From Marinobacter oulmenensis (lineage in GTDB: Bacteria; Pseudomonadota; Gammaproteobacteria; Pseudomonadales; Oleiphilaceae), in assembly GCF_014201735.1 (NCBI RefSeq), contig NZ_JACHFE010000005.1, forward strand, positions 124,001 to 188,000: a stretch of 64,000 bases of DNA, given 5' to 3'. Every line of letters starts with the position of its first letter. Positions within the stretch are counted from its first letter, which is position 1. A model generated the notes under the pieces. It made no database searches and was not told where the DNA came from. It saw only the letters and a list, made by a program, of their open reading frames with translations. Shown here in pieces: positions 57,830 to 64,000 of the stretch. A program made the translations under genes and the position numbers.

Positions 57830-59764
57830 ATGCAGTTTCATGTTGATGGTTTTCATCCGGGCGACCCCCGTTTTTCCGATCCCCAGGACCGTGTGGTTCC
57901 GCCACCCCTGAAACGGCCCCTGCCGGACACTGTGGATGTGCTGATTGTGGGATGCGGCCCCGCCGGCCTGAATCTCGCGGCACAACTGACCAAATTCGAC
58001 GGCCTCCGCGTAGCCATTGTCGATCAGAAAGACGATCGGCTGCTGGTCGGCCAGGCCGACGGCATAGCCTGCCGGACCATGGAAATGTTCCAGGCCTACG
58101 GGTTCGCCGACCAGATCATCCAGGAGGCCTATCAGGTCAACGAGGCCGCCTTCTGGAAACCGGATGCCGACAAGCCGAACCAGATTGCCCGCAGCAGCAA
58201 GGTTCAGGATGTCGCCGACGATCTTTCGGAAATGCCCCACCTGATTATCAACCAGGCCCGGGTGCACGACATGTTCCTGGATGTGATGCGCCAGAACCCG
58301 GGCAAGCTTGAACCCCACTACCAGCGCAAACTGCTGGATCTGGACGTGGACCCGGAAGCCGGCGAGTACCCGGTCACCGCGAAAATCGAGCGGCTGGTGA
58401 ACTTCTCCCAGTACAGCCAGGTGATCGAGACCGTCCGGGCCAAATACGTGGTCGGCTGTGACGGCGCACGCTCAAGCGTCCGAACCGCCATTGGCAAGGA
58501 GCTGGTGGGTGATGCCCTGAACCAGGCCTGGGGCGTGATGGACGTGCTTCTGAACACCGATTTCCCGGACATTCGTCTGAAGTCCCTGATCCACTCGAAT
58601 AACGAAGGCAACATGCTGATCATCCCCCGTGAGGGCGGTTACATGGTGCGTCTGTACATCGAGTTGGACAAACTCAAGGAAAACGAACGGGTGGCCCGGG
58701 ACCAGATGACCCCGGAAGTGCTGATTGCTGCCGCCAACCGGATCATGCAGCCGTACACCCTCGACGTGAAGGAAGTGGCCTGGTGGAGCGTTTACGAGAT
58801 CGGCCAGCGCATCACCACCGCGTTCGACGACTCCGAAGTGGGCCGTGCCGCCCGGGTATTCCTGGCCGGGGACGCCTGCCATACCCACAGCCCGAAAGCC
58901 GGCCAGGGCCTGAACACCTCGGTGATGGACACCTGGAACCTGGGCTGGAAACTGGCCCACGTGCTCACCGGCCGGGCCGATGAGAGCCTGCTGGAGACCT
59001 ACTCGGCCGAACGTCGGGAGTATGGCCAGGCCCTGATCGATTTCGATCGGGAATTCTCACGCATGTTCAGCGCCAAGCCGAAATCCCCGGACTATCCGGA
59101 CGGGGTCGATCCGGAAGAATTCCAGCGCTATTTCCAGCTGTTCGGGGAATACACCGCCGGGGTGTCCATCCAGTATCGACCCAGCATTGTGGTCAGCGAT
59201 GGCAAACATCAGGCGCTGGCATCCGGCCTGACCGTCGGCAAGCGCTTCCATTCCGCACCGGTGGTCCGGCTTGCCGATGCCAAACCGGTGCAACTGGGGC
59301 ACTGCCACCTGGCGGACGGCGCCTACCGGCTGTACGCTTTCGCCGGCAGTGCCGAGCCCATGTCCGATAGCTGCGGGGTCAAGGCCCTGTGCGAGTTCCT
59401 GGCCAGTGATGCCCGCTCGCCCCTGAAACGTTATACCCCGGCCGATGCCGACCCGGACTCGGTGATTGATGTCCGGGCCATCTTCCAGCCCCATCACCAG
59501 GAGGTCGAGACCGATACCCTGCACCCGGTACTGACGCCGGCGAAAGGGAAATACGGGCTGCACGACCATGAGAAGGTGTTCTGTGTCGACAACCGGCCGG
59601 CCTCGTCCGGTGGCGGCCAGAACATCTACGACATGCGCGGGATCGACAGGGACAAGGGCTGCATGGTGTTGGTCCGCCCGGACCAGTACGTGGCCGAAGT
59701 CCTGCCGCTGGATGATTACGATGGCCTGGTCGGCTTCTTCAGCCAGGTACTCACCGAAGCCTGA
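57830..59764 (+). CDS. mobA: 3-hydroxybenzoate 4-monooxygenase (MobA-like)
   Basis: FAD-dependent aromatic hydroxylase of 644 residues converting 3-hydroxybenzoate to protocatechuate. The N-terminus MQFHVDGFHPGDPRF and long stretches recall Comamonas MobA. FAD motifs are VGCGPAGLNLAAQL (near 42), VVGCDGARSSVR (near 206) and FLAGDACHTHSPKAGQGL (near 344), with a thioredoxin-like C-terminal domain. Phenol 2-monooxygenase is the alternative family name. It is convergent with pobA, and both would feed protocatechuate. Confidence 0.85.
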   Translation: MQFHVDGFHPGDPRFSDPQDRVVPPPLKRPLPDTVDVLIVGCGPAGLNLAAQLTKFDGLRVAIVDQKDDRLLVGQADGIACRTMEMFQAYGFADQIIQEAYQVNEAAFWKPDADKPNQIARSSKVQDVADDLSEMPHLIINQARVHDMFLDVMRQNPGKLEPHYQRKLLDLDVDPEAGEYPVTAKIERLVNFSQYSQVIETVRAKYVVGCDGARSSVRTAIGKELVGDALNQAWGVMDVLLNTDFPDIRLKSLIHSNNEGNMLIIPREGGYMVRLYIELDKLKENERVARDQMTPEVLIAAANRIMQPYTLDVKEVAWWSVYEIGQRITTAFDDSEVGRAARVFLAGDACHTHSPKAGQGLNTSVMDTWNLGWKLAHVLTGRADESLLETYSAERREYGQALIDFDREFSRMFSAKPKSPDYPDGVDPEEFQRYFQLFGEYTAGVSIQYRPSIVVSDGKHQALASGLTVGKRFHSAPVVRLADAKPVQLGHCHLADGAYRLYAFAGSAEPMSDSCGVKALCEFLASDARSPLKRYTPADADPDSVIDVRAIFQPHHQEVETDTLHPVLTPAKGKYGLHDHEKVFCVDNRPASSGGGQNIYDMRGIDRDKGCMVLVRPDQYVAEVLPLDDYDGLVGFFSQVLTEA

Positions 59765-59795
59765 AAAAAAGGGCCACCCGCAGGTGGCCCTTTTT
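59764..59795. terminator. Bidirectional terminator between mobA-like gene and pobA
   Basis: Stem GGGCCACC with GGTGGCCC and a four-base loop, with seven A on the left and five T on the right, between convergent genes. Confidence 0.9.
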
Positions 59796-59820
59796 CTCTG
59801 CCCGGCAATGGCCGGCAGGT

Positions 59821-61062
<1,242 letters not shown>

Positions 61063-61105
61063 TTAGTGGGTCTGTTCAGGTAGTCATGATTGATGATCGC
61101 CGCCC

Positions 61106-61119
61106 TTCCATGAATGGAA
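61106..61119. promoter_or_regulatory. Dyad upstream of pobA
   Basis: TTCCAT-GA-ATGGAA is a perfect palindrome about 65 bases before the pobA ATG, in the gap to the AEC gene. It is a possible site for the PobR-like regulator. Confidence 0.4.
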
Positions 61120-61178
61120 AATCAAAACGCTCAGTTGTACTTTTTCGACACTTTGAGCCGACGCCAGCGGACGCTCTG

Positions 61179-62117
61179 TCAAGTCAGTAAGGCGATCAGG
61201 GCCGAGAGGGAGGCAAAGGAGAGCACGGTGGTCAACAGCAGGGTGCTGGCGCACAGCCTGCCAAGCCCGTAGTGACCACCGATGATGGGAAACACACTGA
61301 GCATGGGCATGGCCGCCAGCAGGATCATCGACAGCCGGAGCTGCCCGGAGAGTCCGGGGGCCAGCATCAGAAGAACAAAAACCAGAAGGGGATGTATCAG
61401 CAGTTTCCCGGCAAGAACGGGGGCGATACTGCCGAGATCACTGCGGATCGGGTTACCCACCAGCGTCCCGCCAATAGTGAAGAGGGCCACGGAAACCGAA
61501 GCACCGGCCAGCATGTCCAGGGTCCTGAGCACGCCGGCCGGCATCGGTGGGTCCAACAGGGACACCAGCATACCGGCAGCAATGGCCAGTAATAAAGGGT
61601 TTCTGACCAATCGACCAGCCACAGCCTGCATTCGTTCGCCAAACGACGGCCCGGCACCGCCTTCACTGCTGCCATACTCGATGATGGCCAGCGCCAGCGG
61701 CATCACCAGTATGTTTTCGATCATCAGGGACATGGCAAACGCCTGGGCCGGCGGGTCCTGAAAGACCTGCAGCAGCACCGGATAGCCGATGAAGGCACTG
61801 TTCGACATCGACATGCCCAGCCCCATGACGCCACTGGCGGCGAGGCTCTGGCCACGAATGAAACGGCTGAAAACGATACCGAGGGCCAGTGTCACCACCG
61901 ACGCCACGCCGTAAACCAGCAGGTACGCCGGTTCGACAATGGCCTGGAACTCCAGCCGGGAAATGGTGGTGAAGATCAGGGCCGGCAGCGCCAGGTGCAG
62001 CACAAAACGGCCCATACCCGGCAGCGCGCTCTGCTGGATCAGCCCGCTCCGGACCGCCAGATAGCCGATGCCGATCAGCAGGAAGATCGGCCCGGTGATG
62101 GTGAGCACCTGAGCCAT
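61179..62117 (-). CDS. AEC-family transporter
   Basis: Auxin-efflux-carrier-type membrane protein of 312 residues with about ten helices in two inverted halves; the segment SNSAFIGYPVLLQVF is typical. Such carriers move organic acids such as malonate. Its start is one base beyond the araC-type stop, so it is cotranscribed with the TRAP permease and regulator genes, suggesting transport of hydroxybenzoate or a related acid. Confidence 0.88.
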   Translation of the reverse strand: MAQVLTITGPIFLLIGIGYLAVRSGLIQQSALPGMGRFVLHLALPALIFTTISRLEFQAIVEPAYLLVYGVASVVTLALGIVFSRFIRGQSLAASGVMGLGMSMSNSAFIGYPVLLQVFQDPPAQAFAMSLMIENILVMPLALAIIEYGSSEGGAGPSFGERMQAVAGRLVRNPLLLAIAAGMLVSLLDPPMPAGVLRTLDMLAGASVSVALFTIGGTLVGNPIRSDLGSIAPVLAGKLLIHPLLVFVLLMLAPGLSGQLRLSMILLAAMPMLSVFPIIGGHYGLGRLCASTLLLTTVLSFASLSALIALLT

Positions 62118-62118
62118 G

Positions 62119-63009
62119 TCAGTGGTTTTCCCGGTGGTCCCGGAAGGTGGAGGGCGACGCCCCGACCCGGCGCTTGAAGAACCGGGAGAAGTAAGCCGGA
62201 TCGCTGAAACCCAGTTCGTAGGCGATCAGTGACACCGGGGCCGACGAGTAGATCAGCATGCGCTGTGCCTCCAGGGCGAGCCGGTCCTGGATCAGGTCGC
62301 CGACACTCTTGCCCGAGACCGCCTTGCAGGCCCGGTTAAGACCGATCGGTGTGGTGCACAGGGCATCGGCGTAGTACTGACAGGGACGGTGGTCCCGATA
62401 GTACTTTTCGATCAGTTCGCACAGTTGCTGATACCGCTTCCCGTAGTGATCCTGGGAGCGCGGGTCACCAGGCACCTCCAGATACCGGCCAAGCTTGATC
62501 AGCAGGGAGAACAGCAGGTGCTCAAACAGCTTCTGCTTGCCCGGTTCGTTGTTCCGGTATTCATTCACCAGTTGCTGCATGGTCTGATCGATGAACTGCT
62601 GCTCCGATTCCCGTCCCTGCAGATGAATCAGTTGGGCGCCATTGCGTAGTTCCTCGGGCACATCGGAGCCGCCACGGAACTGATCGTCCGCCAGCAGCAC
62701 CCGGGACAGGGTAATGACATAACCGAGGGTGGTGTCCCGCTCAAACTCGAAGCCGTGCACCACCGAAGACGGAATAGTAAACAGGCAAGGTCCTTCGGTG
62801 TCGTACTCCCGGCCATCGACCCGGGCCCGGACCCTGCCACTGCGGACGTACACCAACTGGTACATCCGAGGGTGGGAATGGACACTGATGCTCCAGTTGA
62901 ACAGCCGCGCCCGGGACTTGATGTCCTCGATATGGAAGAACTCCGGGTCGCTGACCGAGGGTTCTTCCCGGTACAGGGCGTAGGTGGAAATCCCGGCCCC
63001 GGCGTTCAT
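62119..63009 (-). CDS. pobR: AraC-family regulator, PobR-like
   Basis: A 296-residue regulator with an N-terminal cupin sensor (HSHPRMYQLVYVRSGRVRA, about 44-62) and two C-terminal helix-turn-helix units (ending GFSDPAYFSRFFKRRVG). Position near pobA and overall form match AraC-type PobR activators of 4-hydroxybenzoate hydroxylase. It is one base from both neighbours, DctM and AEC. Confidence 0.8.
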   Translation of the reverse strand: MNAGAGISTYALYREEPSVSDPEFFHIEDIKSRARLFNWSISVHSHPRMYQLVYVRSGRVRARVDGREYDTEGPCLFTIPSSVVHGFEFERDTTLGYVITLSRVLLADDQFRGGSDVPEELRNGAQLIHLQGRESEQQFIDQTMQQLVNEYRNNEPGKQKLFEHLLFSLLIKLGRYLEVPGDPRSQDHYGKRYQQLCELIEKYYRDHRPCQYYADALCTTPIGLNRACKAVSGKSVGDLIQDRLALEAQRMLIYSSAPVSLIAYELGFSDPAYFSRFFKRRVGASPSTFRDHRENH

Positions 63010-63010
63010 G

Positions 63011-64000
63011 TCAGAGCAGCCCCAGCGTCAGCACCGGGAAGGCGATGATCAGCGCCAGACGCACCAGGTCCGAGAGCACGAACGGGAATACACCCCGGAA
63101 GATGGTGCCGATGGAAATATCGTGGGTGAACGCCTTGATCACAAACACGTTCATGCCCACCGGCGGTGTGATCATCCCCAGCTCCACAGTGATGACCGCC
63201 ACCACGCCGAACCAGACCGGATCAAAGCCGGCAGCCTGAATCAGCGGAAACACCACCGGTACCGTCAGCAGCAGCATGGCAATACTGTCCATGACACAGC
63301 CCAGCAACATGAACAGCACAAGCACCGAAAACAGAATCATGTAGGGCGACAGGTCCAGCGAGTTGACGAAATCCACCAGCTCGAAGGAAATCCGCGACAC
63401 ACTCAGGAAGAAACCGAAGATCTCGGCCCCGATGATCATGAAAAAGATCATGGAGGAGGTAATCAGGGTTTCCTTGAGCGCGGCCACAAAGCCCTCCAGG
63501 CGCATGCCCCGTTTGACCGCAATCATCAGGGTACAGAAGGCGCCCACGGCGGCCGCTTCTGTGGGCGTGAAGATGCCCATGTAGATACCGCCGATGATGA
63601 CCACGAACACGCCGGTGAATGGCAGCAGCCCCTTCAGCCCCACCAGTTTCTCCCGGAGGGTCGTGGGCTCGCCGGGGGTGGCCAGGCCGGGTTTGAGCTT
63701 CACCTGGATCACCACCGCCAGGGCATAGAGGACCAGCCCGAGGATGCCGGGCAGCAGCCCCGCCATGAACATGTCCCCCACGGACTGCTCGGTAATCAGG
63801 GCATAGAGCAGCAGGGCGATGGACGGTGGAATGATGATACCCAGGGTGCCGCCGGCGGCGAGTGTGCCGGTGGCCAGTGAGGCGGCATAGCCGTGCTTGC
63901 GCATTTCCGGCAGCGCCACCCGGGACATGCTGGCCGCCGTGGCCACCGACGAACCGGAAATGGCCGAGAAAATCCCGCACGACAGCAGCGATGCCAGGGA
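63011..64000 (-). CDS. TRAP transporter large permease DctM (partial)
   Basis: Large membrane subunit of a TRAP importer, cut by the right window edge; about 329 C-terminal residues are visible, still open at base 64000. The family block SAISGSSVATAASMSRVALPEM and GIIIPPSIALLLYA are present. It heads, within the window, a tight run with the PobR-like regulator and AEC carrier. The small subunit and binding protein should lie beyond the edge. An aromatic or organic acid is the likely substrate. Confidence 0.93.
   Translation of the reverse strand, partial: SLASLLSCGIFSAISGSSVATAASMSRVALPEMRKHGYAASLATGTLAAGGTLGIIIPPSIALLLYALITEQSVGDMFMAGLLPGILGLVLYALAVVIQVKLKPGLATPGEPTTLREKLVGLKGLLPFTGVFVVIIGGIYMGIFTPTEAAAVGAFCTLMIAVKRGMRLEGFVAALKETLITSSMIFFMIIGAEIFGFFLSVSRISFELVDFVNSLDLSPYMILFSVLVLFMLLGCVMDSIAMLLLTVPVVFPLIQAAGFDPVWFGVVAVITVELGMITPPVGMNVFVIKAFTHDISIGTIFRGVFPFVLSDLVRLALIIAFPVLTLGLL

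Overview
The window looks like a chromosomal segment of a marine, halotolerant gammaproteobacterium, most likely Marinobacter or a close relative. Grounds: the gene order mnmG-rsmG-parA-parB-atpIBEFHAGD, an ectoine hydroxylase gene, moderately high GC, and aromatic-acid and organic-acid catabolism typical of that group. This is judged by eye; no database search was run. No tRNA, rRNA, CRISPR array, integrase or insertion sequence was recognised.

Layout. (1) 1-10.75 kb: conserved core on the minus strand, with atpD (cut by the window start), atpG, atpA, atpH, atpF, atpE, atpB, atpI, parB, parA, rsmG and mnmG. Just upstream of mnmG an AT-rich gap holds two exact DnaA boxes and is a candidate oriC. 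(2) 11.1-13.9 kb: an LplT-like MFS protein and an EAL phosphodiesterase with a C-terminal sensor region. (3) 13.9-33.5 kb: an accessory catabolic block of lower GC. It holds a two-domain hydratase/dehydrogenase, an MmgE/PrpD protein, a fused TRAP permease with a TAXI binding protein, an acyl-CoA dehydrogenase, an ADP-forming acyl-CoA synthetase, an alpha/beta hydrolase, a porin, a very AT-rich LysR regulator, an MFS carrier, a citryl-CoA-lyase-like protein, a CaiB-type CoA-transferase, an IclR regulator, a PaaG-like isomerase and a PcaF/PaaJ-like thiolase. Together these look like uptake, CoA activation, C-C cleavage and beta-oxidation of an unidentified organic acid. (4) 33.6-42 kb: an RND efflux pair with a DUF3833 lipoprotein, ectD, and a large divergent tubulin/FtsZ-superfamily protein. 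(5) 42.1-56.8 kb: a nitrogen-scavenging region. Two separate minus-strand operons, one for an ABC permease plus ATPase and one for two urea-carboxylase-associated proteins, a guanidine/urea carboxylase and an ABC binding protein, each carry a guanidine-I (ykkC) riboswitch. Each is preceded by a sigma-54-like -24/-12 element and a palindromic NtrC-type site. Between them lie a MetX-like hydrolase, a type III glutamine synthetase (glnT) with its own sigma-54-like element, and iron-reductase genes (siderophore-interacting protein, MarR, transmembrane ferric reductase), plus TetR. (6) 56.8-64 kb: hydroxybenzoate catabolism, with a LysR regulator, MobA-like 3-hydroxybenzoate 4-monooxygenase, PobA, an AEC carrier, a PobR-like AraC regulator and a TRAP large permease (cut by the window end).

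The most notable items are the layered control of guanidine use (NtrC/sigma-54 for nitrogen status, riboswitch for guanidine), the tubulin-like protein, and the catabolic block with an IclR operator between divergent promoters that appear to share one palindromic -35 hexamer.
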